Assembly: GCF_022984075.1 (NCBI RefSeq)
Contig: NZ_JALAAD010000001.1
Coordinates: 2,150,455 to 2,214,454 of the forward strand
DNA from: Synechococcus sp. C9
GTDB taxonomy: Bacteria; Cyanobacteriota; Cyanobacteriia; Gloeomargaritales; Gloeomargaritaceae
Length of the DNA stretch: 64,000 bases
Reading direction: 5' to 3'
The translations under genes were made by a program, and so were the position numbers. Shown here piece by piece: positions 37,399 to 46,098 of the stretch. The notes below the pieces were generated by a model. It made no database searches. It saw nothing but the letters and a program-made list of their open reading frames with translations, and had not been told where the DNA came from. Positions within the stretch are counted from its first letter, which is position 1. Each line of letters starts with the position of its first letter.

Positions 37399-39396
37399 AT
37401 GGAAACGCCCCGTCTGCACCCGGACACCATCGAACAGGTGCGGCAGAAAGTGGACATCGTGGATGTGGTCTCCACCCGGGTGGTGTTGCGGCACCAGGGG
37501 AAGGGGTTGGTGGGCTTGTGTCCGTTCCATGAGGACAAAAAACCCAGCTTTCATGTCAGTCCCCAAAAACAGTTGTACCACTGCTTCAGTTGCGGGGCGG
37601 GCGGCGATGCGATCAAATTTCTCATGGAATTGGGGAAAACCTCGTTTCATGAGGTGGTTTTGGATTTAGCCCACCGCTACCAAGTCCCCATTCAAACCCT
37701 AGAACCCGCCCACCAGGAACAGTATCAACAACAGCGAACCCGACGGCAACAACTCTACGAAATTTTGGCGGTGGCGGGGCATTTTTATGAGTACGCCCTG
37801 GGACAAAAAAATAATCAAATGGTGCGGGATTATTTAATGCAAAAACGGCAATTAACCCCGGAAACCATTCAAAAGTTTCAACTCGGTTATGCCCCCCACG
37901 GTTGGCAAACCCTCACCAGTTATTTGGTGGAACATAAGGGGTTTCCCGCTCCTCTGGTGGCGGAAGCTGGGTTGATTGTCAAACGGGATAATGGCGGTTA
38001 CTACGACCGGTTTCGTAACCGTCTGATGATCCCCATTCGGGATAACCAAGGGCGGATCATTGGCTTTGGGGGACGCAGTTTGGATGGGGAAGAACCCAAG
38101 TATCTCAACTCCCCAGAAACCCCTTTGTTTAATAAAAGCCAAACCCTTTTCGCCCTGGATCAGGCGAAGGATGCCATTGCCCGCCAGGATCAGGTGTTGG
38201 TGGTGGAAGGGTATTTCGATGCCATCGCCCTGCACCAGGCGGGGTTGACCCACACGGTCGCCGTTTTGGGAACTGCCCTCAATGCCGACCAGGTGCGCCT
38301 GCTGTTGCGCTACACGGAATCCAAGCGGGTCATTTTGAATTTTGATGCGGACAAAGCCGGACAAAAGGCGGTGGAACGGGTGATCGGTGAGGTAAAAGAC
38401 CTGGCTTACAAAGGGGAAGTATCATTACATATTCTGTACTTGCCCGAGGGGAAAGATGCCGCCGAATATCTGCAACAGCATTCCGCCAGCGATTACCAAA
38501 CCCTGGTACAAGCCGCTCCCCTGTGGTTGGACTGGCAGATCAACCAAATCTTACTGCAACGGGACAGCCAACGCCCGGATGAATTTCAATTGATCCTCAA
38601 ACAACTCGCCGCCCTGCTCCGGCAAATTCCCAACCCCGCCCTGCGCCTGCGCTACATCAGTTTGGCGGTGAACGACTTGAGCAAGGGCAATTCCCGCCTG
38701 GTTCTGCAACTGGAAGCCTATCTGAACCGCCTTCTGCGCTGGCGTGAGGACCACCCCCGCCGTCCGCCCCCCGCCCCCGTCACCAGCACCAACTTACTGG
38801 AAGCCGCCGAAGCCCAACTATTACGCATTTATCTGCATTTGCCTGCCCTGCGCCAACGGGTGGTGGATGCCCTGGAGGAGTGGGATTTGGCATTTTGTAG
38901 CCGTAGCCATCGGTGGCTCTGGCAACAGATTCGGGACATGGAGCAGAGGGTCGCCCAGACCGGCGGCGTGCCCCACACCCTGGATTTGATTGTGGGTCTG
39001 CAACGGCTGTACCAGGAAGCCCCCGAGCCAATGCGCCAGGTGCAGGGGTTATTTCAGTTGGACGAGGTGACGGAATTGGAACTGTGCCAACCCCATTTGG
39101 TGATCCAATCGGCGGTGGCAACGATGGCACGCGTGATTTGTGAAAAAAATTGCAAACAATTGCTTTCCCTGTGGCAAGAACGCAGTACCTTACTCGCCCA
39201 GACCCAAGAGCAGGAGCAACGCCAAGCCCTGCTCGCCGAACTCCAACGCCTGCAAGACTCCATTCACCTGGAAAAAAGCTACCTGGAAAACCTGGATCGG
39301 CAACGCTGTCTGCACCCGGGTCGCCCCGCTGAACCGCCAACCCCAGCCCCCGACTTGGAACCCTGGGAGGAAGCATTCAGTCCCCTGCCCGATTAG
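37399..39396 (+). CDS. dnaG: DNA primase
   Basis: 665 residues. N-terminal zinc ribbon (GLCPFHEDKKPSFHVSPQ then YHCFSCGAGGDAIKF). The Toprim catalytic region has VLVVEGYFDAIALHQAG and ILNFDADKAGQKA with the metal-binding acidic residues. The C-terminal 190 residues correspond to the DnaB-binding helical domain. DnaG makes RNA primers for the replication fork. The ATG at 37399 begins METPRLHPDTIEQVRQKVDIVDVV, the usual start. Not part of a rpsU-rpoD cluster here. Confidence 0.96.
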   Translation: METPRLHPDTIEQVRQKVDIVDVVSTRVVLRHQGKGLVGLCPFHEDKKPSFHVSPQKQLYHCFSCGAGGDAIKFLMELGKTSFHEVVLDLAHRYQVPIQTLEPAHQEQYQQQRTRRQQLYEILAVAGHFYEYALGQKNNQMVRDYLMQKRQLTPETIQKFQLGYAPHGWQTLTSYLVEHKGFPAPLVAEAGLIVKRDNGGYYDRFRNRLMIPIRDNQGRIIGFGGRSLDGEEPKYLNSPETPLFNKSQTLFALDQAKDAIARQDQVLVVEGYFDAIALHQAGLTHTVAVLGTALNADQVRLLLRYTESKRVILNFDADKAGQKAVERVIGEVKDLAYKGEVSLHILYLPEGKDAAEYLQQHSASDYQTLVQAAPLWLDWQINQILLQRDSQRPDEFQLILKQLAALLRQIPNPALRLRYISLAVNDLSKGNSRLVLQLEAYLNRLLRWREDHPRRPPPAPVTSTNLLEAAEAQLLRIYLHLPALRQRVVDALEEWDLAFCSRSHRWLWQQIRDMEQRVAQTGGVPHTLDLIVGLQRLYQEAPEPMRQVQGLFQLDEVTELELCQPHLVIQSAVATMARVICEKNCKQLLSLWQERSTLLAQTQEQEQRQALLAELQRLQDSIHLEKSYLENLDRQRCLHPGRPAEPPTPAPDLEPWEEAFSPLPD

Positions 39397-39488
39397 CCCC
39401 AGCCCACGTTAAGATCAGGGCACAAACTTGGGTACAGTAACATTAAACTGGTCTGGTAAGTGACCTGCCCATCCTGGAGGCTAAACCC

Positions 39489-40709
39489 GTGAGTACCACC
39501 CCCATCCCTCCCCCACCCAGAGGCGGTATCCCCCCCGTTCCCCCGGTGCCCCCCCGCCCCCCCATGCCCACCATGCCGGTCGCCCCTCCAGCACCCAAGG
39601 CTCCCGCTCCCCCCGCCCCCAAAAGCACGGGATCCCGGATTCCCTCCATGGAAGAATTGGTCTTTCGTGCCCAGGAGGAGGGGGTTTCGGATATTCACGT
39701 GGGGGTGAACGAGCGTCCCCGCTTCCGCAAACGGGGGATCATGGAAATCATCGAAGATTTACCCGTCACGGACCTGGAAACCTACGACCGGTGGGTGGCG
39801 GAAATGCTCCAGCCCGACCAGATCGAACAGTTTCGCAAAAACATGGAATTTGACGGTGCCTGCACCTTCCAGGACAAAATCCGGGTGCGGATCAACCTAT
39901 TTATCTCCCTACGGGGACCGGGGTTGGTGCTACGCTTGATCCCCTTAAAAATCCTCACCCTGGAGCAGTTAAATTTGCCCTCGGTGTTCAAGGATTTGTG
40001 CCACTACCACAAGGGCTTGATTTTGGTCACGGGTCCCACCGGTTCTGGGAAATCCACCACCTTGGCGGCGATGGTGGACTACATCAACCAAAATCTCGCC
40101 AAACACATCATCTCCATCGAGGACCCAGTGGAATTTGTCCATTTCAGCAAAAAATCCTTCATCCGCCAACGGGAAGTGGGCATCCACACCCTCAAATTTG
40201 AAAATGCCCTGAAGGCCTCCCTGCGGGAAGACCCGGACATTATCCTAATTGGGGAAATGCGGGATCGGGAAACGGTGAATATCGCCATGAAAGCCGCCCA
40301 AACCGGTCACCTGGTCTTTGGCACCCTGCACACCAACAGCGCCGTGAAAACCATAGACCGGATTCTCAACCTGTACGAACCCTCCGAGCAACCCCCCATG
40401 CGGGTGCAGATTGCCGAAACCCTAGTGGCGGTGATTGCCCAAGCCCTGGTGCGGACAACGGATGGGAAACGGGCGGCTATTCACGAAATCATGGTGAACA
40501 CGGATGCCATCAAGGACTACATCCGCCGGGATGAGGTGGAGGAGATCGAGCAGATCATTCCCCGTTCCAACTTTGATGGGATGTGTACCATGAACCAGTG
40601 CCTGCAACGGCTCTACGAGGAGGGTCGGATCACGGAGGAAACCGCCCTGGAAGCCTCCCCGAAACCCAACGAAATGGCGATGATCCTGCGGGGTCGGGCG
40701 GGTTACTAA
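39489..40709 (+). CDS. pilT: PilT-like twitching motility ATPase with proline-rich N-terminus
   Basis: 406 residues. Residues 1-48 are proline-rich (IPPVPPVPPRPP) and disordered. The ATPase has VTGPTGSGKSTTLAAMVDYIN (Walker A), IEDPVEFVH, ALKASLREDPDIILIGEMRDRETV (Walker B) and GHLVFGTLHTNSAV. PilT-type motors pull back type IV pili for motility and DNA uptake. The start is GTG at 39489 with GGAGGC a few bases before. The Pro-rich extension is unlike E. coli PilT. It may be PilT or one of the PilT paralogues; no pilB or pilC is adjacent. Confidence 0.9.
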   Translation: MSTTPIPPPPRGGIPPVPPVPPRPPMPTMPVAPPAPKAPAPPAPKSTGSRIPSMEELVFRAQEEGVSDIHVGVNERPRFRKRGIMEIIEDLPVTDLETYDRWVAEMLQPDQIEQFRKNMEFDGACTFQDKIRVRINLFISLRGPGLVLRLIPLKILTLEQLNLPSVFKDLCHYHKGLILVTGPTGSGKSTTLAAMVDYINQNLAKHIISIEDPVEFVHFSKKSFIRQREVGIHTLKFENALKASLREDPDIILIGEMRDRETVNIAMKAAQTGHLVFGTLHTNSAVKTIDRILNLYEPSEQPPMRVQIAETLVAVIAQALVRTTDGKRAAIHEIMVNTDAIKDYIRRDEVEEIEQIIPRSNFDGMCTMNQCLQRLYEEGRITEETALEASPKPNEMAMILRGRAGY

Positions 40710-40715
40710 ATCCCC

Positions 40716-41240
40716 TCACAACCTTTGGGGTAAGCAGGAGGTGGGGGCTTGCAAAAACTGCACAGCCCGAGCCATCACCGCAGGCGTAATTTCCACCTGG
40801 CGCAGGTGTACCAAACCCTCGGTGATAAAGCCCCCCTGCACCGTATTATCCCCGTGGAACGGCGTTTCATAGACCACCTCCCGTATCCCGGCGGAAATAA
40901 TCAGCTTCAAGCAGGACAGACAGGGAGCCAGGGTAACGTAAAGCGTCGCCCCTTCCGTGGCAATTCCGTGTCGTGCCGCCTGGGCAATCGCATTCGCCTC
41001 CGCATGGATCGCCCGAGAGGGTAGGGTGCGGCTGGCATCACAGCGGGGCAAACCCGGATAACAAAACCCCTGCGCCGTGCAGTGGGGGGAGCCGGAAGGG
41101 GGACCATTGTAGCCCGTCGCCAACACCTGCCGTTGCTTGACAATCACCGCCCCCACCGGCAGAGCCAGACAGGTCGAGCGGGTAGCCGCCAACTTCGCCA
41201 GCATCAAAAAATACTCATCCCAACTGGGGCGGGTCTCCAT
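40716..41240 (-). CDS. dCMP deaminase (deoxycytidylate deaminase family)
   Basis: 174 residues. SWDEYFLMLAKLAATRSTCLALPVGAVIVK, then the zinc site HAEANAIAQAARHG and APCLSCLKLIISAGI. Histidine and the PCxxC cysteines bind zinc, and Glu of HAE is the proton shuttle. The MSRPSWDEYF opening and GYNGPPSGSPHC identify a ComEB/dCMP deaminase, which gives dUMP for thymidylate synthesis. It follows the PilT gene in convergent orientation, 6 bases away. Confidence 0.92.
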   Translation of the reverse strand: METRPSWDEYFLMLAKLAATRSTCLALPVGAVIVKQRQVLATGYNGPPSGSPHCTAQGFCYPGLPRCDASRTLPSRAIHAEANAIAQAARHGIATEGATLYVTLAPCLSCLKLIISAGIREVVYETPFHGDNTVQGGFITEGLVHLRQVEITPAVMARAVQFLQAPTSCLPQRL

Positions 41241-41246
41241 CCAGCC

Positions 41247-41933
41247 TTACCGGGGGGCAGGGGTTGGTTGGGGCGTGGGGGTAGTCGGGGTCGCCGGCCG
41301 GGATTGGGTTTGGGCTGGTGCTGTGGGCGTAGCCGGTGTCCCTGTCCGGGGGGTCGTATCCCCAAACCGGGGGAATGGCACATCCACAAAACCAATTTCC
41401 AATAACTGTTGGTACGCTTTTTGCCCCAACTCCCGGGTGGGTTGCTGACTGCGAATAATCTGGACTAACAGCGGCACCGCCAAATCCGGCTCCTGTTGCG
41501 CCCGATGCACCAAAGCCAGTTGGTACGTCGCCTGGTCCCGCATTTCCGCCGCTTCCCCAGCTTTGCGCCGTTGACTGTCCGCCACCTGATTATCAATCCC
41601 CGTAAAACTCGTCACCAACTGGGAGTGGAAAGTGGACACCTGGTTAAACACCTGCCGGGCATCCTGCAATTTGGACACTGCCAATTTGTAGTCCTGGCGG
41701 GCAATCGCCTGCGCCGCTTCATCCATGAGCCTACGCCCACCGGGCACGCTCAGCAATTTCGGGGGTGAAACCGTTGCATCCAGGGGGTCAACGCCAATGG
41801 GATTAGCCGGTTGACTCGCCGGAGCAGAGGTTTGCGCCGGAGCTAACCCCGTTGCCCCCAAAATCACCAGCCCGGTAATTGCCAACCCCACCAGCAGGGT
41901 GCGGAGCCATTGCAGAGAGTGACGAACACGCAT
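41247..41933 (-). CDS. Exported helical-repeat protein, unknown function
   Basis: 228 residues. A signal peptide (LRTLLVGLAITGLVILGATGLAPAQ) precedes a mature region with DEAAQAIARQDYKLAVSKLQDARQVFNQV and YQLALVHRAQQEPDLAVPLLVQII, resembling tetratricopeptide-like helices. The last 40 residues are Thr/Pro/Ala-rich and likely disordered. Probably periplasmic or lumenal. It is transcribed in the same direction as the dCMP deaminase gene, with 6 bases between the stop and start. Confidence 0.66.
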   Translation of the reverse strand: MRVRHSLQWLRTLLVGLAITGLVILGATGLAPAQTSAPASQPANPIGVDPLDATVSPPKLLSVPGGRRLMDEAAQAIARQDYKLAVSKLQDARQVFNQVSTFHSQLVTSFTGIDNQVADSQRRKAGEAAEMRDQATYQLALVHRAQQEPDLAVPLLVQIIRSQQPTRELGQKAYQQLLEIGFVDVPFPRFGDTTPRTGTPATPTAPAQTQSRPATPTTPTPQPTPAPR

Positions 41934-42039
41934 GAACGGTAACCCAAAAAACGAATTTATCTGGTATGATAACAGGGCTGTACCGAAAGCATCTAATTGC
42001 TACACTAGAAAATGTCCAATAGGTGAAATCGGTTGGTTT

Positions 42040-42112
42040 GGGCATGTAGCTCAGTGGATAGAGCACCAGATTCCGGTTCTGGGTGTCGGGGGTTCAAATC
42101 CCTCCATGCTCG
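42040..42112 (+). tRNA. tRNA-Arg (anticodon CCG)
   Basis: Acceptor stem GGGCATG pairs with CATGCTC, D arm AGCTCAGTGGATAGAGC, anticodon stem CCAGA/TCTGG around loop TTCCGGT, and T arm GGGGGTTCAAATCCCTC. The anticodon CCG reads the Arg codon CGG. The 3' CCA is not encoded. A clear terminator follows 14 bases downstream. Confidence 0.95.
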
Positions 42113-42125
42113 TAAGTCTCAAACT

Positions 42126-42146
42126 CCCGCCCTAAGCGGGTTTTTT
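42126..42146 (+). terminator. Rho-independent terminator after tRNA-Arg
   Basis: A perfect 5-base-pair stem CCCGC / GCGGG with a 5-base loop is followed by six T. It lies 13 bases after the tRNA end on the same strand. Confidence 0.88.
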
Positions 42147-42233
42147 AATATCTACCGTAAATACTTTGCCTTACGCATTGTCAATAAGACGCTACGATCA
42201 TCCATCTTTTAGAGATGACTTATGGGCACCTCT

Positions 42234-42344
42234 ATTTATATTGTCAGCACTGGAAGATTATTTCGCTGAGATACCCATATTACCCAGAACCAAGGGCGGG
42301 GGTGCCCCCCTGCGACCGCTAACTTTGAATTTATAGAGATGCCC
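42234..42344. repeat. Dispersed repeat family B (complete copy)
   Basis: Starts GGGCACCTCTATTTATATTG and ends TTTATAGAGATGCCC, so both inverted ends are present. The interior has CCCATATTACCCAGAACCAA and a GGGGGTGCC core with CTGCGACCGC. This is the best complete B copy in the window. It fills the gap between tRNA-Arg and the SpoIIM-like gene along with AT-rich sequence. Confidence 0.88.
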
Positions 42345-42509
42345 TTATGGGATTGACACTCCCCGATCTAAAGATGCAGGGCTTCTTGGCTCAACTGGCG
42401 GGGTTTCAAACCCAAGTTCTTTGATAAATAAATGTTAAAAGGCAAAGTTCTGTAGATAACCTGTAGATATGGCAATTCTAATCTGCATGGTTTATGGAGG
42501 CAAAGGCAG

Positions 42510-43517
42510 GTGGACGTGAAACGCTGGCTCAGTCGCCGGGAAGCGGATTGGCAAGAACTGAAAGCCCTTTTGGAACGGCTAGAGCAACGGGGGTTATCCC
42601 ACCTATCCGCCAGGGAAATCCGGCGTTTGGCCAGCCTGTATCGGGTGGTGTCCGGGGATTTAGCCCGTGCCCGCACTTTTAGGCTGAGTCCCGTCTTGAT
42701 CCAGGATTTACAAAACTTGACCAGCCGCAGTTACAGCCAGATTTACCAGGGGAGTCGCCGTCAGGAATGGCAGGCGATTGGGCGGTTTTATCGCTGGGGA
42801 TTGCCCCAAGTCTTGCGGCAAACCTGTCCCTATTGGGCAACGGCGGCCGGAATTTTGGTCTTGGGCGGGCTGATCGGGTGGTGGTACGGTTGGCGGGACA
42901 GCAGTTTCTCAGCCCTATTGTTGCCCCAAGATTTAATCACCCAGGTGCGGGAGCGGGGGGAATTGTGGACGGGGAGCATCCTGGGGAATGAACCCTGGGT
43001 CGCCAGCAATATCATGGTGAATAACTTGAGCGTTGCCTTTCGTGCCGTCGCCGGGGGCATCACGGGGGGATTCTTGACCAGCTATTTCCTATTTGTGAAT
43101 GGACTGCTGTTGGGGGTGATTGGCTCCCTGGTGGGGGAATACGGCTTGGCTTACCCCTTTTGGGCGTTTGTGGCTCCCCACGGGGCGTTGGAATTGCCCG
43201 CTATCTTTTTCGCTGGCGGCGCAGGACTGTTGATCGGGCGGGCACTGCTGTTTCCGGGGCGATGGGGGCGGGGAACCGCTCTGCAAATTTATGGTGCCCA
43301 GGCGGCTCAGTTGGTCTATGGCATCGTGCCCCTATTGGTGATCGCCGGGGTGATTGAGGGCTTTTTTTCCCCCAGCGAAGCCATCCCCGCCGGGTTAAAG
43401 TATTTGGTGGGTTTAGCCCTATTGAGCAACTTAGTTTGGTATGGTTTGTGGGAACCTGCCGCCGGTCATTCCCCGTCATCTGAGTCTGGGCAACTGCCCC
43501 GGCAATCAGTACAATGA
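42510..43517 (+). CDS. SpoIIM-like integral membrane protein
   Basis: 335 residues with a soluble, charged N-terminus (about 95 residues) and six to seven hydrophobic segments. The NIMVNNLSVAFRAVAGGITGGFLT and LVGEYGLAYPFWAFVAPHGALELPAIFFAGGAGLLIGRALLFPG region is the stage II sporulation protein M-like domain. GEYGL-x(6)-F-x-PHG-x-ELPA is the family motif. In non-sporulating bacteria the role is unknown. The start is a GTG at 42510, nine bases after GGAGG, because no ATG in frame fits. Confidence 0.82.
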   Translation: MDVKRWLSRREADWQELKALLERLEQRGLSHLSAREIRRLASLYRVVSGDLARARTFRLSPVLIQDLQNLTSRSYSQIYQGSRRQEWQAIGRFYRWGLPQVLRQTCPYWATAAGILVLGGLIGWWYGWRDSSFSALLLPQDLITQVRERGELWTGSILGNEPWVASNIMVNNLSVAFRAVAGGITGGFLTSYFLFVNGLLLGVIGSLVGEYGLAYPFWAFVAPHGALELPAIFFAGGAGLLIGRALLFPGRWGRGTALQIYGAQAAQLVYGIVPLLVIAGVIEGFFSPSEAIPAGLKYLVGLALLSNLVWYGLWEPAAGHSPSSESGQLPRQSVQ

Positions 43518-43543
43518 GAGCAAATTTAATGCAAGGAGTAGGG

Positions 43544-44428
43544 ATGAACAGTTTGATTCGGGGTGGTTTGATCGTCAGTCTGTTGTGCGGTGCTGGCATT
43601 GGTTTCACCCCCACCCTCGCCCCAGCCATTGCCCAGGGAATTCCGGCGAAGGACATTGCTGAACAATTGAAACAGGTGCCGGTTTTCACCCTCATTGACA
43701 GCACTGGTAAACAAAGTTTAACCATCACCATCAAAGACGGCGGCAAGGATAAGGAAATTAGTTTTTTCTTCTTTAGCCCCCAGGATGCCCAAACCGCTCT
43801 CCAACGGGTACAAGCCCAAAATCCTGCCATTGCCAAGGGTGCCCAAATTCGTGCCATTGGTCTGGATAAAGCCTACGAATTAGCCAAATCTGTCCAACAA
43901 AGCAAAGACCAGAAGTTTGATGTCAGTTTTCAGCCGGAGGGGGCGCAGGTGGATGCGGCTTTGAAAATTCTCCAGGCTAATGGTCAAAAAACTGATAAAT
44001 TTCCTGGCATTCCCCTGTTTTTCATCACCGGGGGTCCCCAACAAGCCCAACTGACCGTGCAGGTGAGCGACCCGAAAGGGGGCAAAAGCGAGGAAATGGC
44101 ACCCATGTTTTTCAGCCGTCAAGATGCGGATGCCTTCCTGGCAGAAGTGAAAAAACAGGACCCGAAAATTGGGGAATCAGCCAAAATCCAAGTCAGTAGC
44201 CTCGACCGGTTGGTGGCGATCATGGAACAAAAAAATGACCCCCAACTGCGGCAGTTGTACTTCGTTCCCTCCAGTTCCGCCCTGCGGTTTATCCAACAAC
44301 AACAGGGGAATACGGGCAACCGCCCCCAAACCCAACCGGCTCCTCGTCCCCAAGCCAGTCCTGCCCCCCAACCGCAAACCTCCCCAGCACCCCGTCCCCA
44401 AGCCTCCCCTGCCCCCAAACCCCAGTAA
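43544..44428 (+). CDS. Tic22-like protein
   Basis: 294 residues. Signal peptide (LIRGGLIVSLLCGAGIGF...AIAQ), then two related halves: IPAKDIAEQLKQVPVFTLIDSTGKQSLTI and IPLFFITGGPQQAQLTVQV, each with SFFFFSPQDAQTAL- or MFFSRQDADAFL-type segments. This is the Tic22 fold. In plastids Tic22 assists protein import; cyanobacterial forms are periplasmic and important for outer membrane biogenesis. A Pro/Gln/Ala-rich tail (about 45 residues) is extra. Start ATG 43544 follows AAGGAGTAGGG. Its stop overlaps prmC start as TAATG. Confidence 0.88.
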   Translation: MNSLIRGGLIVSLLCGAGIGFTPTLAPAIAQGIPAKDIAEQLKQVPVFTLIDSTGKQSLTITIKDGGKDKEISFFFFSPQDAQTALQRVQAQNPAIAKGAQIRAIGLDKAYELAKSVQQSKDQKFDVSFQPEGAQVDAALKILQANGQKTDKFPGIPLFFITGGPQQAQLTVQVSDPKGGKSEEMAPMFFSRQDADAFLAEVKKQDPKIGESAKIQVSSLDRLVAIMEQKNDPQLRQLYFVPSSSALRFIQQQQGNTGNRPQTQPAPRPQASPAPQPQTSPAPRPQASPAPKPQ

Positions 44429-45270
44429 TGACCCTGCGGGAGTGGTGGCAACAGCAACGCCAACGGGCGCCCGAATTGGCAACGGAATTGGACTGGTTGG
44501 TGCGTCAGGTCACGGGCTGGGACACCCTCACCCTGCGCTGGGCGGAGGCAACCGGGGCGGAATTTCTCCCGCAGTTGCAAACCCTTTGGCACACCTACAC
44601 CCAAACCCGCCAACCCCTGCAATATCTTGTCGGTACAACCCCTTGGCGGGACATGGACTTGCAGGTGGCACCGGGGGTGTTGATTCCCCGCCCGGAAACG
44701 GAACGGCTGGTGGATGTGGCGGTTCACTGGGCAAACTGTTGGGGGTTGACGACCGGGGAATGGGTGGACTTAGGGATAGGGAGCGGTGCCATTGCCTTGG
44801 GATTACTGCGGGAGTTGCCGGGGATTCATGTGCATGGGGTAGATTGCAGTCCAATAGCATTACAAATAGCTAAAAATAATGCGATGACCCTGGCGTTAAA
44901 TACCCGGTTAACGCTCTATCAAGGGGATTGGTTTACGCCCTTGGCACATCGGCGGGGACATCTTCAGGCGATGGTTAGCAATCCGCCCTACATTCCCACC
45001 CATTTACTTGCCACCCTTGCCCCGGAAGTCCAGTATGAACCCCGTTTAGCCTTGGATGGGGGTGAAAATGGTTTAGTATCTTTGCAATACCTTGTCCAAA
45101 CGGCTCCCGCTTATTTGGCTCCCGGCGGACTTTGGTGTGTGGAAACCATGAGTGGGCAGACCGGGGCGGTGGTGGCTTTACTCCAAGAACAGGCCGGTTA
45201 TCAAAACATTCAGGTTTATCGGGACTGGGGCGGGCATGACCGGCTCGTTGTCGCCCGGTGGGGTGGGTAA
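44428..45270 (+). CDS. prmC: Peptide chain release factor N5-glutamine methyltransferase
   Basis: 280 residues. N-terminal helical domain (about 1-75), then DLGIGSGAIALGLLRELPG (SAM-binding) and MVSNPPYIPTHL with the NPPY motif. The FLxRPETE-like IPRPETERLVD precedes it. PrmC methylates the Gln of the GGQ motif of RF1 and RF2. The start overlaps the tic22 stop (TAATG), and its own stop overlaps the next gene in the same way, giving a three-gene coupled set. Confidence 0.93.
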   Translation: MTLREWWQQQRQRAPELATELDWLVRQVTGWDTLTLRWAEATGAEFLPQLQTLWHTYTQTRQPLQYLVGTTPWRDMDLQVAPGVLIPRPETERLVDVAVHWANCWGLTTGEWVDLGIGSGAIALGLLRELPGIHVHGVDCSPIALQIAKNNAMTLALNTRLTLYQGDWFTPLAHRRGHLQAMVSNPPYIPTHLLATLAPEVQYEPRLALDGGENGLVSLQYLVQTAPAYLAPGGLWCVETMSGQTGAVVALLQEQAGYQNIQVYRDWGGHDRLVVARWGG

Positions 45271-45830
45271 TGTTGGTGAGTTTGCCTAGTTTAATCCTAG
45301 GGGCACGGGGGGGGAATGTGGTCAGCTTTCCGACGGACACTGTACCGGCATTAGCAGTACAACCGGCGTACGGCACCAAAATTTACCAATGCAAACAACG
45401 TCCCCCGGATAAACCGTTAATTCTCATGGCGGCGAATTTAGGAGCGTTTCTGCCCTGGATTGCGCCCGGCTCAACCATTCCCTGGGAGGATTTGGCACAC
45501 CAGCATTGGCCGGGGGCATTGACCATTGTTGTACCTGCGAGTGAACGGGTGACGACGGCGATTAACCCCGAAAATACGGGCACGATTGGGCTGAGGATTC
45601 CCAAGCATCCCATTGCTTTGAGCGTTTTACAGCAAACGGGTATTTTAGCAACCACCAGTGCCAATTATTCGGGGGCAGACCCTTTGTTGACGGGGGAAGC
45701 AATTAACGCCACATTTCCAGATGTTTATGTATGGAATGGGGTTTATCAAGGTTCAGGACAGCCCTCCACCGTCGTAATTTGGCAGGATGGGAGTTGGCAC
45801 ATTCTGCGCCAGGGAGCGGTGCAATTGTAG
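45270..45830 (+). CDS. tsaC: Threonylcarbamoyl-AMP synthase (TsaC/YrdC/Sua5 family)
   Basis: 186 residues. VVSFPTDTVPALAVQP, KIYQCKQRPPDKPLILMAANL and the LRIPKHPIALSVLQQTGILATTSANYSG segment (the SxN motif) identify the YrdC domain. The enzyme makes threonylcarbamoyl-AMP from threonine, bicarbonate and ATP for t6A37 in tRNA. The ATG at 45270 overlaps the prmC stop (TAATG). prmC and tsaC as neighbours is a common arrangement. Confidence 0.92.
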   Translation: MLVSLPSLILGARGGNVVSFPTDTVPALAVQPAYGTKIYQCKQRPPDKPLILMAANLGAFLPWIAPGSTIPWEDLAHQHWPGALTIVVPASERVTTAINPENTGTIGLRIPKHPIALSVLQQTGILATTSANYSGADPLLTGEAINATFPDVYVWNGVYQGSGQPSTVVIWQDGSWHILRQGAVQL

Positions 45831-45844
45831 CAATTTACAGCAAG

Positions 45845-45972
45845 TTAGAGCAATCCTACTTGATTTACATTAGCTTGCGTGTCATAGGCATACAAAAATT
45901 TTCCAGAACCATACACCGCAGGTGCTTCTTTTAGGGGAGCGGTGTCCCTGCGACCTATTTTTAGAGATACCC
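45845..45972. repeat. Chimeric dispersed repeat (A-type left end, B-type right end)
   Basis: Left reads TTAGAGCAATCCTACTTGATT and TAGCTTGCGTGTCATAGGCA as in A. Right reads GCGACCTATTTTTAGAGATACCC as in B. The core GGAGCGGTGTCCC is shifted. Confidence 0.75.
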
Positions 45973-46098
45973 TTTAGAATAATCACTTTGCTCATGTACT
46001 CACAATGTTAATGTTAGGAATATGTAATCTCTATTACATTGACGCTGACTCATAAAGTTTTTATAGTAAAAGCAACCAAAATTAGATAGGTTCTGGTG

